A program made the translations under genes and the position numbers. Below the pieces are notes generated by a model. That model ran no database searches, was not told the DNA's origin, and saw nothing but the letters and a program-made list of their open reading frames with translations. From NCBI GenBank assembly GCA_963704455.1, contig OY969905.1, positions 3,534,001-3,598,000 on the forward strand: a stretch of DNA of 64,000 bases. The letters are read 5' to 3'. Source of the stretch: DASTCZ01 sp963704455. Its GTDB lineage: Bacteria; Acidobacteriota; Terriglobia; Acidiferrales; UBA7541. This document shows, in pieces, positions 17,597 through 26,930 of the stretch (position 1 is its first letter; each line of letters starts with the position of its first letter).

Positions 17597-17775
17597 GGTT
17601 TTTTCCTCCGTGGCGTTTTATTGCGACGCGGGAATTCTACCGCATTGCGACGTGCGTTTCGCGGAAAGCGCGCGACATACCGCGTTAGTGAACGACATTT
17701 TGGCGTGCTAAACTCGATTTACTGCGGCCACCTTTCTGCTTCAGCAAAGCCGCAAGTCACGAGAGATCACACACA

Positions 17776-19164
17776 ATGAAGTGCAACAGCATTCTGGATG
17801 CCATCGGGAAAACGCCGCTTGTCCGCCTGAACCGCATCAACGCGGGGCTTGCGCCCGAAATGTACGCGAAGGTGGACTACATGAACCCGGGCGGCTCCGT
17901 GAAAGACCGCATCGGCGTCACCATGATTGACGATGCCGAAAAGCGCGGGCTGCTCAAACCGGGCGGCACGATCATTGAAGGCACGTCCGGCAACACGGGC
18001 ATGGGTCTCGCGCTCGTCGCCGCCGTGCGCGGTTACAAAATGGTTTTCACAATCACTGATAAACAATCGAAGGAAAAAGTGGATTTGCTCAAAGCGCTTG
18101 GCGCGGAAGTGATTGTGTGCCCCACCGCCGTCGAACCGGACGATCCGCGCAGCTACTACTCCGTTGCGAAAAAACTTGCGCGTGAGATTCCGAATTCCTT
18201 TTATCCAAACCAGTACGAAAACCCAATGAACCCCGAAGCGCATTATCAAACCACCGGCCCGGAAATCTGGGATGACACCGAAGGGAAAATCACCCACTTC
18301 GTCTGCGGGGTGGGCACAGGCGGCACCATCAGCGGTATCGGCAAATATCTGAAGGAAAAAAATCCAAAGGTCCAGATCATCGGCGCGGATCCTTTTGGTT
18401 CGCTCTATTATGAATTCTTCAAGACCGGAAAAGTCGGCAAGGCGAAAACATATGTCGTCGAGGGAATCGGCGAAGATATTTTTCCTTCCACCATGAATTT
18501 CAAAATACTCGACGACATCGAGCAGATCACCGACGAGGAATGTTTTGTGTGGGCGCGGCGGCTGGTGAAGCAGGAAGGATTATTCACCGGCGGCAGCGGC
18601 GGCGGCTGTATTTCCGCGGCGCTGCGCGTGGCCAAGCGCTGCAAGAAGGGCGATGTGGTTGTCGCGTTCCTGCCCGATACCGGCATGCGCTACTTGAGCA
18701 AGGTTTACAGCGACGAATGGATGCGCGAGCGCGGCTACGCGGACGCCGAGGTTTCACTCAAGGCCGAAGATGTTGTATACGCCAAACGCAAAAACGGGAA
18801 AGACCGCGAGCTAATCATTGCGCGGCCCGACCAGACTGTGTATCACGCGCTGCACACCATGCAAAAACAAGACATTTCACAGTTGCCCGTTTTTGAGGAC
18901 AAGACTCCCATCGGCGCAATTTTCGAGGACCAAATTCTCAATCTCGCGCTACAAGGAAAAGACTTGCGCAAGCTCGTGATCCGCGAAGTGATGGGCAAGC
19001 CCCTGCCCTCTGTGCCAAAAGACGCGCCGGTCGAGCGCGTGACCCATCTGCTAAGCCATTCAACGCCCGCCGTCTTTGTTGACATGGGCGATTCACACTA
19101 CGACATTCTCACCAAGTACGACCTGATGAGCACCATCGCCGGCATGGCCGAGCACAAGCGGTAG
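17776..19164 (+). CDS. Cystathionine beta-synthase
   Basis: PLP fold type II: Lys43 in NPGGSVKDRIG is the Schiff-base lysine, EGTSGNTGMG is the substrate loop, and GVGTGGTISGIG binds the PLP phosphate. Residues from about 335 to the end form two CBS domains (ARPDQTVYHALHTMQKQDISQLPV; REVMGKPLPSVPKDAPVERVTHLL). The CBS-domain pair distinguishes it from plain cysteine synthase and supports condensation of serine with homocysteine to cystathionine. The next gene converts homocysteine to methionine, so the two stand at a branch point of homocysteine use. Length of 462 is standard for bacterial CBS. Confidence 0.92.
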   Translation: MKCNSILDAIGKTPLVRLNRINAGLAPEMYAKVDYMNPGGSVKDRIGVTMIDDAEKRGLLKPGGTIIEGTSGNTGMGLALVAAVRGYKMVFTITDKQSKEKVDLLKALGAEVIVCPTAVEPDDPRSYYSVAKKLAREIPNSFYPNQYENPMNPEAHYQTTGPEIWDDTEGKITHFVCGVGTGGTISGIGKYLKEKNPKVQIIGADPFGSLYYEFFKTGKVGKAKTYVVEGIGEDIFPSTMNFKILDDIEQITDEECFVWARRLVKQEGLFTGGSGGGCISAALRVAKRCKKGDVVVAFLPDTGMRYLSKVYSDEWMRERGYADAEVSLKAEDVVYAKRKNGKDRELIIARPDQTVYHALHTMQKQDISQLPVFEDKTPIGAIFEDQILNLALQGKDLRKLVIREVMGKPLPSVPKDAPVERVTHLLSHSTPAVFVDMGDSHYDILTKYDLMSTIAGMAEHKR

Positions 19165-19265
19165 GGCAATCCGCATTTCAGCCCGTCGCAATCCGGTTTT
19201 CACTTTCCGAAGTGGAAAACCCTTCTCAGATTGCTGCACTTGATAGAGGATAGAAGATTCACGAT

Positions 19266-21122
19266 ATGAGAATTGACGATTTCAATGCGCGGCTGCAAGC
19301 AACGATCCTCGTCGCCGATGGCGCGATGGGATCGCTCCTCCACGAATCCGTGGGCGCGCAGCGCTGCTTTGAGGAGCTTAACTCCACGCAGCCGGAATCC
19401 GTGTTCCGCGTGCACCGCGCGTACATCGAAGCGGGCGCGCGCTTGATTGAGACCAATACGTTTGGCGCGAACCGGTTGAAGCTAACCGCCTCGGGCTTGG
19501 GCGATGAAGTCGCGCGAATCAACAGCGCGGGCGCCAAGATCGCGCGCGAGGCGCGCGAAGGCGCGCCGCACGAAGTGCTAATCGCGGGCTCCATGGGCCC
19601 TTCGGGCATCGCGAGGCACGTCCGCGAAGTGTCGGCGGAAGAATTGCACGCCTGCTTCCACGAACAGGCGCAGGCGCTCGAAGAACGCGGCGTGGACCTT
19701 TTCATACTGGAAACGTTTTCGGATATTGAGGAGTTGATTGCCGCAATTGACGCGATCCGGTCGTTCTCGCAGCTACCCATCGTCGCGCAGATGACGTTTT
19801 CCGAAGAGGGCAGCGCCAATGCAGGCGTGCGCCCCGCGGACGCCGCCGCGCGGCTCGCAAAGAAAAATGTGCAGGTCATCGGGACGAACTGCACGCTGGG
19901 GCCGCAGTCGCTGATCCCCATCGTTCAAGAACTTTCGCGAGGGGCGGGCGCACTGCCGCTGAGCGCGATGCCCAACGTAGGATTTCCGCGGCGCATGGGT
20001 GACCGCACGGTCTATCCGCGATCGTCGCCGGAATATTACGCCGAGTTTGCGCGGGAAGCCGCGGCTCTGGGCGCGCGCATTTTGGGCGGCTGCTGCGGCA
20101 CCACGCCCGATCACATCCGCGCAATGACGGAAGCCGTGAAAAAACTTGCACCCGGCCGCGCGGTTCAGGTCGCCCCCAGGGCGAGCGCTTTGGACGAAGC
20201 GCCGCTGCGCATCGCCAAGCGCGAGCCGGAAAGCGGCATCTGGAAAAAAATTCAGGCAGGGCAGTTTGTGATTTCAGTGGAAATTGATCCGCCAAAGGGA
20301 ATCGCGCTCGACCGCGTATTCGAGCAGGTGGACAACATCCTTGCGAGCGGCAAGGTGGATGCGATTGACATCAATAGCGGGGCGATGGCGCGCGTCGGCA
20401 TGGACGCGCTGATGGTGGCGGGCGCGCTCGAGGCGCGCGGCATTGAAACGATTCCGCACTTCACCACGCGCGACATGAACTTGATCGGATTGCAGGCATC
20501 GCTGCTCGGTTCGTGGACAGTCGGCGGCGTTCGCAACGTTTTGGCGATTACAGGCGATCCGCCGTCGGTGGGAGATTATCCAGAAGTGAGCGGCGTCTTC
20601 GAGGTGGATTCAATCGGGCTTGTAAAAGTGCTCGCGAAATTGAACCAGGGAATGGACTGGACGGGAAAAAATCTTGGCGGCGCGACGAATTTTACAATCG
20701 GCGTGGCGGTGAACCCCGTGGCGGAAGACCTCGACTATGAAATCCAACGCTTCCGCGAAAAAGTGGAAGCGGGCGCGCATTTCGCGATGACACAGCCGAT
20801 ATTCGATCCTTCGCACTGGGAGTCGTTCGTGAAAAAAATCGGCGGGACGTGTCCCATTCCAACGTTGCTCGGAGTGTGGCCGCTGACGAGTTACAAGCAA
20901 GCCTTGCGGTTGAACAACGAAGTGCCGGGCATCGTGATCCCCGAGCCGGTGCTGCGCGAATTGGAATCCGCGGGCGCGGCGGCGCGCGAGCGCGGCTTCG
21001 CGCTCGCGAAGCGCATGCTCGAATGGGCGCGGTCCGAACCCGCCCGCAAGAGCGGCATGGCCGGCGTCTACCTCATCGCGCCCTTCAAGCGCTACGAAGA
21101 AATCCTTGAAATGTTTGTTTGA
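19266..21122 (+). CDS. Bifunctional homocysteine S-methyltransferase / methylenetetrahydrofolate reductase
   Basis: The N-terminal half (about 1-290) is a homocysteine methyltransferase barrel opening with VADGAMGSLLHESVGAQRCFEELN. Zinc cysteines are visible in IGTNCTLGPQ (~207) and LGGCCGTTPDH (~277). The C-terminal half (about 320-618), starting QAGQFVISVEIDPPKG, is a MetF-type flavin MTHFR with FTTRDMNLIGLQ and AITGDPPSVGDYPE. The fusion, known from the YitJ type, lets one polypeptide reduce methylene-THF and methylate homocysteine. It sits ~100 bases after cystathionine beta-synthase, and the first TIR gene begins 14 bases after its stop, so that gene may ride on the same transcript. Confidence 0.92.
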   Translation: MRIDDFNARLQATILVADGAMGSLLHESVGAQRCFEELNSTQPESVFRVHRAYIEAGARLIETNTFGANRLKLTASGLGDEVARINSAGAKIAREAREGAPHEVLIAGSMGPSGIARHVREVSAEELHACFHEQAQALEERGVDLFILETFSDIEELIAAIDAIRSFSQLPIVAQMTFSEEGSANAGVRPADAAARLAKKNVQVIGTNCTLGPQSLIPIVQELSRGAGALPLSAMPNVGFPRRMGDRTVYPRSSPEYYAEFAREAAALGARILGGCCGTTPDHIRAMTEAVKKLAPGRAVQVAPRASALDEAPLRIAKREPESGIWKKIQAGQFVISVEIDPPKGIALDRVFEQVDNILASGKVDAIDINSGAMARVGMDALMVAGALEARGIETIPHFTTRDMNLIGLQASLLGSWTVGGVRNVLAITGDPPSVGDYPEVSGVFEVDSIGLVKVLAKLNQGMDWTGKNLGGATNFTIGVAVNPVAEDLDYEIQRFREKVEAGAHFAMTQPIFDPSHWESFVKKIGGTCPIPTLLGVWPLTSYKQALRLNNEVPGIVIPEPVLRELESAGAAARERGFALAKRMLEWARSEPARKSGMAGVYLIAPFKRYEEILEMFV

Positions 21123-21136
21123 TCAAAAAGACGACC

Positions 21137-22324
21137 ATGGCACACGACGTATTTATCAGCCACTCCGCCAAGGACAAAGTTACCGGCGACGCAGTCTGCG
21201 CCATGCTCGAATCGAACGGCGTGCGCTGTTGGATCGCTCCGCGAGATGTGGTTCCCGGCGAAGAGTGGGGAAAGTCCATCATCCAGGCCATCAATGGCAG
21301 CCGAGTGATGGTTCTGGTTTTTTCCTCGCATGCGAACGACTCGGTTCAAATTCGCAAGGAAGTCGAACGGGCCGTAAACAAAAGCGTCATCATCGTTCCG
21401 TTTCGGATTGAGGATGTAGCTCCCGGCGAGTCGCTGGAGTACTTCATCGGCAACGTTCATTGGATGGATGCGATTACGCCGCCTCTGGAGACTCACCTCA
21501 GAAACCTTGCCGGCACAATAAAGATGCTGCTTGCTCGCAGTGCACTGCACGAAACTCCGGGCGCCGTCACGCCGATCCAGCCGCCAGTGTCTGCGTCACC
21601 GAAACTTGAGGCGGCAGAGACAGCTCAACCGCCAGTGCCGGAGGCAAATCTCCGCGAGAATCCGCCGAAACGGCCGATCGCCGAACCAACTGAGCGATCT
21701 CGAACGATTCGTCAGAAATCCGCGGCGGCGGATGAGAATATTGTTCCGTCTGCGGCGACTGCTCCCAGGCCGTCACTCACCGCTCCCTTCGGAGGCGCGG
21801 CTGCGGCGAATAAGCCAATTGCGCGGCGCGTTTGGTTTCGAGTCGTCATAGGCGGCGCAGCCCTGCTGGTGATTGCGCTTGTGGTGCTTTTCTTTCTAAA
21901 TTTGAAATCCGGCCACCAGGACTTGCAAAATGGCGGCCGCCTGAAAATGGCGCTGGTTACGGATGATTCGGCGAAGGAATCTGTGCCGCCATTGCATGGT
22001 TACTTCGATCCGGACAAGACATATGGCATCGAACGGGACCTTACATTGCCGGGAGAGATTGAATCAGCTGCGGCGATTACCGACGGCGAAGGCAGGCCTG
22101 CGCTCGAAGTTCACCTTACGGCTGCGGCAGTCGAACGGATCAACAATGGCGCAGGCGTCGTGGGACGCGAGGTCGCACTGGTCCTGGATGGCCGCACAGT
22201 TCTCGTAGTTTCGACCGTCCAATCGCCTTTGGCGAGCATCATGCTGGTCCGGGGCAACTTCACAAGGGACAAAATCAAGAACTTGGTTGAGACGGTTTCG
22301 TCAACCCCGCCACAATCAAAATGA
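21137..22324 (+). CDS. TIR domain protein with one transmembrane helix
   Basis: Residues 1-130 form a TIR_2 domain: MAHDVFISHSAKDK, GVRCWIAPRDVVPGEEWG, VMVLVFSSHANDSVQIRKEVERA, IIVPFRIEDV, YFIGNVHWMDA. A Pro/Ala-rich linker leads to a single TM helix near residues 232-256 (VVIGGAALLVIALVVLFF). A ~140-residue C-terminal domain should be extracytoplasmic. I chose ATG 21137; the frame also has a TTG at 21119 overlapping the upstream stop. TIR domains often cleave NAD+ or signal in defence. The Glu in QIRKEVE is in the usual catalytic-Glu region. The C-terminal domain is not recognised. A paralog follows immediately. Confidence 0.85.
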   Translation: MAHDVFISHSAKDKVTGDAVCAMLESNGVRCWIAPRDVVPGEEWGKSIIQAINGSRVMVLVFSSHANDSVQIRKEVERAVNKSVIIVPFRIEDVAPGESLEYFIGNVHWMDAITPPLETHLRNLAGTIKMLLARSALHETPGAVTPIQPPVSASPKLEAAETAQPPVPEANLRENPPKRPIAEPTERSRTIRQKSAAADENIVPSAATAPRPSLTAPFGGAAAANKPIARRVWFRVVIGGAALLVIALVVLFFLNLKSGHQDLQNGGRLKMALVTDDSAKESVPPLHGYFDPDKTYGIERDLTLPGEIESAAAITDGEGRPALEVHLTAAAVERINNGAGVVGREVALVLDGRTVLVVSTVQSPLASIMLVRGNFTRDKIKNLVETVSSTPPQSK

Positions 22325-22427
22325 GCGCAGCCCATTGGCCGGTTGTGACCACTGCTCACCCATCCGGTTGGTGATAGAATCCCGCATCTTCTTGGATTCG
22401 CAGCCCAGTAGGATCGCGGCTGCCAAC

Positions 22428-23687
22428 ATGGCACACGACGTTTTCATCAGCTACTCGAGCAAAGACAAGCCGACCGCTGACGCGGTTTGCGCGACGCTTG
22501 AATTGAATGGCGTTCGCTGCTGGATTGCACCGCGGGACGTCACCGCCGGCATGGAGTGGGGCGAGTGCATCATTGACGCCATTGAAGAGTGCCGGATTAT
22601 GGTTTTGGTTTTCACAGCCGATGCCGATGCTTCACCGCAAATCCGGCGCGAAGTGGAACGGGCCGTAAACCACAGCGTGGCAATCCTGCCTTTCCGGATT
22701 GAAGACGTAATGCCGGGCAAAGCACTCGAATATTTTATCGGCAATGTTCACTGGCTCGATGCGCTGACGACTCCGATGGAGAAACACCTGCAGGATCTGG
22801 CGGGCACGGCAAAATTGCTGCTTGGGCGCATGGAGGCGGGCGATGCCGCATCTCCCGTGACTCCGGCGCCTCGGACCACGTTAGTCCCTTCGGAATCAGA
22901 TATGCCCGAGACAGTCCAACCGATTCGTCAGAGAACTGCGCCTGCCGGTGAGCCTGCTTTTGCTCCGGGCCCTCCCGCCCCTGGATCGCAGCGCGCCGGT
23001 CCCTCTGCCGTTGTTGCCGTAGGAGCCGAAAAGCCTTTGGCGCGGCGCCTGTGGTTTCGCGCCGTTTTGGGCGGAGCGGGTTTGTTGATTGTTGTGTTGT
23101 CCGTCGTGTTGTATTTTTCAAGGAAATCCGCGATGCCGCAGCAGAATCGAATGGACTGGAGCAACCAAGACCTCGCTAGCGTGCAATCGGCAGCTAGGAA
23201 TGGCAATGCTGGAGCAGAGTCCGAAATTGGATATCGCTATTATTTTGGCCAGGGTGGTGTGGGCCAAGATTACTCGCAAGCACTCACCTGGTTTCGTAAA
23301 TCAGCAGAGCAAGGCAACGCGGCTGGGGAGAACGGCCTCGGCGTTATCTATTTGAATGGCGCCGGGGTGCCAAAGGATTATGCGCAGGCACTTGTTTGGT
23401 ACCGCAAGGCGGCAGACCAAGGTTACGATTCTGCGGAGAACGATCTCGGTTACATGTATGAATTTGGACGAGGTGTTCAGCAGGATGATGTGCTGGCACT
23501 TATTTGGTTCCATAAAGCGGCAGATCAAAATAACGGCATGGCCCTGGAAAATCTAGGTTATGCCTATCTGAATGGTCGTGGTGTGCCGAGGGATCCTGCA
23601 CAGGCACGCATCTGGTTTCGGAAGGCAGCGGATCAGGGAAATGAGGATGCCGCAAAACAATTGGCTGCTCTCGATGGACAACATTAA
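22428..23687 (+). CDS. TIR domain protein with TM helix and Sel1 repeats
   Basis: The first 130 residues closely match the preceding TIR protein (MAHDVFISYSSKDKPTADAVCATLE, CWIAPRDVTAGMEWGE, LEYFIGNVHWLDALT). A TM helix lies near residues 207-230 (VLGGAGLLIVVLSVVLYF). From about 248 there are four or more Sel1-like repeats, e.g. GVPKDYAQALVWYRKAADQG and GVPRDPAQARIWFRKAADQG, which form a peptide- or protein-binding solenoid outside the membrane. Start ATG 22428 is fixed by alignment with the paralog. A plausible layout is a transmembrane sensor (Sel1 outside, TIR inside). No other known defence gene is adjacent. Confidence 0.85.
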   Translation: MAHDVFISYSSKDKPTADAVCATLELNGVRCWIAPRDVTAGMEWGECIIDAIEECRIMVLVFTADADASPQIRREVERAVNHSVAILPFRIEDVMPGKALEYFIGNVHWLDALTTPMEKHLQDLAGTAKLLLGRMEAGDAASPVTPAPRTTLVPSESDMPETVQPIRQRTAPAGEPAFAPGPPAPGSQRAGPSAVVAVGAEKPLARRLWFRAVLGGAGLLIVVLSVVLYFSRKSAMPQQNRMDWSNQDLASVQSAARNGNAGAESEIGYRYYFGQGGVGQDYSQALTWFRKSAEQGNAAGENGLGVIYLNGAGVPKDYAQALVWYRKAADQGYDSAENDLGYMYEFGRGVQQDDVLALIWFHKAADQNNGMALENLGYAYLNGRGVPRDPAQARIWFRKAADQGNEDAAKQLAALDGQH

Positions 23688-23954
23688 ATCTTGCTGGTGC
23701 GCCGTCACTTGAAAAACTATCCACCAGAATACCTAGGACTGAACACCGGAAAGATTTGTGGCACGCGATTTGGTGCGCGCCGAAGCCGCGAAGGGCAGCA
23801 CGCATCTTCTGGACGCGCTGCCCAGGCTTCCCTGTAATCGTCCCTGCCGATGCTTCAATCTTGATTTTCACAAGCTGGCAGGCGTATGAGTTGCGCGCGA
23901 GTGGTCTTTTCATTCATTAGGCGAGCTTCTAAAAAACGATTTCGGAGGTGTGAC
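23688..23954. other. Intergenic, no gene seen
   Basis: This 267-base gap between the second TIR gene and the S9 peptidase shows no recognisable gene, RNA or hairpin-plus-T-tract. A minus-strand open frame covers it but also runs antisense through the end of the TIR gene and has no start signal, so I treat it as chance. Confidence 0.4.
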
Positions 23955-26057
23955 GTGCGAGCATTCACTCGAAGCGCGGTATTGATGTTGTGCGCGGGTC
24001 TTCTGATTTCGGGCGCGGTGTATGCGCAGCAAATGATGCAGCAGATGATGTCGCAACAAATGCAGATGCAGCAGCGAAGCGACCATCTGACGCCCTACGA
24101 CATCTTCCGGCTGCAGTACACAAGCGACCCGCAGATTTCGCCGGACGGCAAGCGCATCGTGTATGTGCGGACGTCGGCAAATGTGATGACGGACGCGCGT
24201 GAGACGAATCTGTGGATCGTCAATTTTGACGGGACGGACGACCGCGCGCTGACCGACGGACATGACAACGACACATCGCCGCGGTGGTCGCCCGATGCGA
24301 CGCGCATCGCGTATCTCGCGGGCGACGAGGGCCACGCGCAGATTTACGTCCGCTGGATGGACACGGGGCAGACGGCGCGGCTGACGGAACTCTCAGACCC
24401 GCCTGCGGATATTGCGTGGTCACCCGACGGGAAATGGATTGCGTTCACTTCACGCATTCCGGTGCCGGGGCCGCGGCTTGCGAATTTGCCGGCTGCGCCG
24501 GCGGGCGCGCGGTGGGCCGACACGCCGAGGATGTTTGATGCGCTGGTGTACCGGTTCAATGGATTGGGATATTTACGTCCGGGCACGACGCAGATATTCG
24601 TGATTGCGGCGGATGGCGGCGCGCCGCGTCAAGTGAGCAAGGGAGATGTTTCCTACGGCAGCGCGACGGGCGGGGGGCCGCAGCTTGTGTGGGCGCCGGA
24701 TGGGATGTCACTAATTTTTTCGGCGAACCTCCGCGCGGACGCGGACTACGAGCCGGCGGACACGGAAGTGTATGAGATGGCCCTCGCTGATGGCGCGGTG
24801 AAACAGCTCACGCACCGCCATGGGCCGGACAATTCTCCGACAATTTCGCCGGATGGGAAGTGGATTGCGTACACGGGATACGACGAACGGTTTCAGGGAC
24901 ACCAAACGACGAACCTCTATGTGATGGGGCGCGATGGAAGCAATCCGCACGTGATTACGCCGAAGCTCGATAGGGATGTAACTGCGCCGCGGTTTGCGGC
25001 GGATGGAAGCGGCGTTTATTTCCACTATGACGATCAAGGCGACACGAAATTCGCCATGGCGAAGCTCGATGGGACAGTGACCGTGATGACGCAACATCTT
25101 GGCGGGGGTGGAAGCGCAAGCGGCGGCGGTGCGTTTTCGCTCGGGCCGAATGGGGCATACGCGATCACGTGGTCGCTGAACGACAATCCCGGCGGAATTG
25201 CAACCGGGTGGATGGGCCGCGGCGAAACGAAGCTGATCGTCGAGCCGAATAAGGAGCTGCTCGCGCAGAAACATCCGGGAAAGGTTGAGGAGATTTGGTA
25301 CGAATCGTCGAAGGACGAGAGAAGAATCGAGGGGTGGATCATCAAGCCGCCGGACTTTGATGCGTCGAAAAAATACCCGCTGATTCTGGAAATTCACGGC
25401 GGGCCATTTGGAAATTACGGCGACCGCTTTGACGTAGAGAAACAAATCTATGCGGGGATGGGATATGTGGTGCTGTACACGAATCCGCGCGGGAGCACGA
25501 GCTACGGCGAGGAATTTTCAAACTCAATTCACCACGCGTATCCGGGCGACGATTTTTACGATCTAAATTCCGGCGTGGATGCGGTGGTGGCGAAGGGTTA
25601 CATCGACACGGACAATCTTTTTGTGACCGGCGGCTCGGGCGGCGGCGTGCTGACCTGCTGGATGATTGATAACACGCGCCGGTTCCGCGCGGCGGCGAGC
25701 AACTATCCGGTGATTGACTGGACGAGCTGGACGCTGACCGCGGACATATCCATCGTCGGCTCAAAGTATTGGTTTGCGGCTCCGCCGTGGGAAATTCCGG
25801 GTGAGTACGAGAAGCGCTCGGTGCTGATGCACATCAAAGATGTGAACACGCCGACGCTGCTGATGGTGGGCGATGAAGATTACCGGACGCCGATCACACA
25901 AGCCGAGGAATATTACGAAGCACTGAAGCTACTGAAAGTGGATACGCTGCTGGTGCGATTCCCCGGCGAGCCGCACGGATTGAGCCGGCGTCCAAGCCAT
26001 CAGATGACAAAGGTAACTTACGTGGCGGCGTGGTTCGAGCAGCACAAGAAGAAGTAG
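23955..26057 (+). CDS. S9 family prolyl-oligopeptidase-type peptidase, exported
   Basis: I place the start at GTG 23955, seven bases after GGAGG, which opens a clean signal peptide (MRAFTRSAVLMLCAGLLISGAVYAQ). The N-terminal half is a TolB/WD40-like propeller with repeated PQISPDGKRIVYVR and SPDGKWIAFTS motifs. The C-terminal alpha/beta-hydrolase has Ser561 in TGGSGGGVLT, Asp640/642 in VGDEDYRTPITQAEEYYEALK and His674 in GEPHGLSRRPSHQ. This is the acylaminoacyl-peptidase/DPP IV branch of S9, cutting short peptides in the periplasm. The mature protein begins with a run of Met/Gln (QQMMQQMMSQQMQMQQ) of unknown purpose. The convergent phosphatase gene ends 12 bases away. Confidence 0.92.
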   Translation: MRAFTRSAVLMLCAGLLISGAVYAQQMMQQMMSQQMQMQQRSDHLTPYDIFRLQYTSDPQISPDGKRIVYVRTSANVMTDARETNLWIVNFDGTDDRALTDGHDNDTSPRWSPDATRIAYLAGDEGHAQIYVRWMDTGQTARLTELSDPPADIAWSPDGKWIAFTSRIPVPGPRLANLPAAPAGARWADTPRMFDALVYRFNGLGYLRPGTTQIFVIAADGGAPRQVSKGDVSYGSATGGGPQLVWAPDGMSLIFSANLRADADYEPADTEVYEMALADGAVKQLTHRHGPDNSPTISPDGKWIAYTGYDERFQGHQTTNLYVMGRDGSNPHVITPKLDRDVTAPRFAADGSGVYFHYDDQGDTKFAMAKLDGTVTVMTQHLGGGGSASGGGAFSLGPNGAYAITWSLNDNPGGIATGWMGRGETKLIVEPNKELLAQKHPGKVEEIWYESSKDERRIEGWIIKPPDFDASKKYPLILEIHGGPFGNYGDRFDVEKQIYAGMGYVVLYTNPRGSTSYGEEFSNSIHHAYPGDDFYDLNSGVDAVVAKGYIDTDNLFVTGGSGGGVLTCWMIDNTRRFRAAASNYPVIDWTSWTLTADISIVGSKYWFAAPPWEIPGEYEKRSVLMHIKDVNTPTLLMVGDEDYRTPITQAEEYYEALKLLKVDTLLVRFPGEPHGLSRRPSHQMTKVTYVAAWFEQHKKK

Positions 26058-26069
26058 AAGCTGCGCGAA

Positions 26070-26852
26070 TTAAAAAAAGATGAAGCGCTTGCGCTTTCGG
26101 AAACTGTGCGAGACGTCTTTTTCAGGAGGCGGGTCGGGAAGGTAGGGAAGCGGCTCGCCATTGAATGCGGCGAGGGGGTTCGCGCAAAAGAGCGAGTTTG
26201 CGACGTCGTCTCCGCGGCGCTTCGCGACCAATTGATAGGCTTCGCGCAATTTCAGCGGGCGGCCGGTGACGCTGTGCGCGTCCGTGGCGACAAAGTGAAT
26301 TCTGTCTTTCTCGAGCCAATCCATCAAAACCTTCATGGTACCCGGGCCAAACTTTCCCAATAGAGATTGCGCCGTTACCTGAACGAGACATCCCTGCCGC
26401 AGCCAGCGCCAGAGTTTATCCGGCTGATGGCGGATCAGTCCGTTGCGCTCCGGGTGCGTAATGATGGGTTGCAAACCGAGGAGTTTCAAGAGATGCAGAG
26501 TGTCGTCAATGTTCGGAGGGATCGCGAAGTCGGCGAACTCAACGAGCAGGTAATTTTTCTGGTTGAGTGTGTACTTCGTGGGATTGGTCTGGACATCCTG
26601 CAAATTTTCGTAGCTGAGATGGAAGTCGCAGCCGGTGGCGAGGGTCAAGCGGCCTTCGACGCGTGCTTGCAATTCGTCGCGTCGCTCGCGGATTAACTCC
26701 GGACGAAAAGTGTATTCGGCGTTTGAATGAGGCGTGGCAATGACGTGCGTGATGCCGTCGGCGATGGCGATTTCTGCCATTTGGACGGAGTCGTCGAAAG
26801 TTCTCGCGCCGTCGTCAAGGCCATGCAGGATGTGACAATGAATGTCGACCAT
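26070..26852 (-). CDS. CpsB/YwqE-type PHP tyrosine-protein phosphatase
   Basis: Starting at ATG 26852, the 260-residue product begins MVDIHCHILHGLDDGA, the first metal-binding block of PHP phosphoesterases. Further metal ligands follow in VIATPHSNAEY, PIITHPERN and HFVATDAHS. The arrangement matches CpsB/CapC/YwqE, metal-dependent protein tyrosine phosphatases that reset the bacterial tyrosine kinase controlling capsule or exopolysaccharide export. The sugar-nucleotide epimerase 78 bases upstream, in the same orientation, fits a polysaccharide context. No tyrosine kinase is present in this window. The frame also permits a TTG start at 26891, which I consider unlikely. Confidence 0.85.
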   Translation of the reverse strand: MVDIHCHILHGLDDGARTFDDSVQMAEIAIADGITHVIATPHSNAEYTFRPELIRERRDELQARVEGRLTLATGCDFHLSYENLQDVQTNPTKYTLNQKNYLLVEFADFAIPPNIDDTLHLLKLLGLQPIITHPERNGLIRHQPDKLWRWLRQGCLVQVTAQSLLGKFGPGTMKVLMDWLEKDRIHFVATDAHSVTGRPLKLREAYQLVAKRRGDDVANSLFCANPLAAFNGEPLPYLPDPPPEKDVSHSFRKRKRFIFF

Positions 26853-26930
26853 TGATTTCAAACGATATAGGAAATCGCGCCGGCGGGGCAATGTAAAAAA
26901 CGGATGATGGCCCGAAACGATTGCGGCGGA

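Noticed and set aside
23500..23913. 137-residue minus-strand frame
   Set aside because: Overlaps the Sel1 region of the TIR gene antisense, with no ribosome site or recognisable domain.
26080..26105. Hairpin GAAGCG...CGCTTTC as a terminator between the S9 peptidase and phosphatase genes
   Set aside because: It lies within the coding end of the phosphatase gene and has no T-tract in a suitable place.
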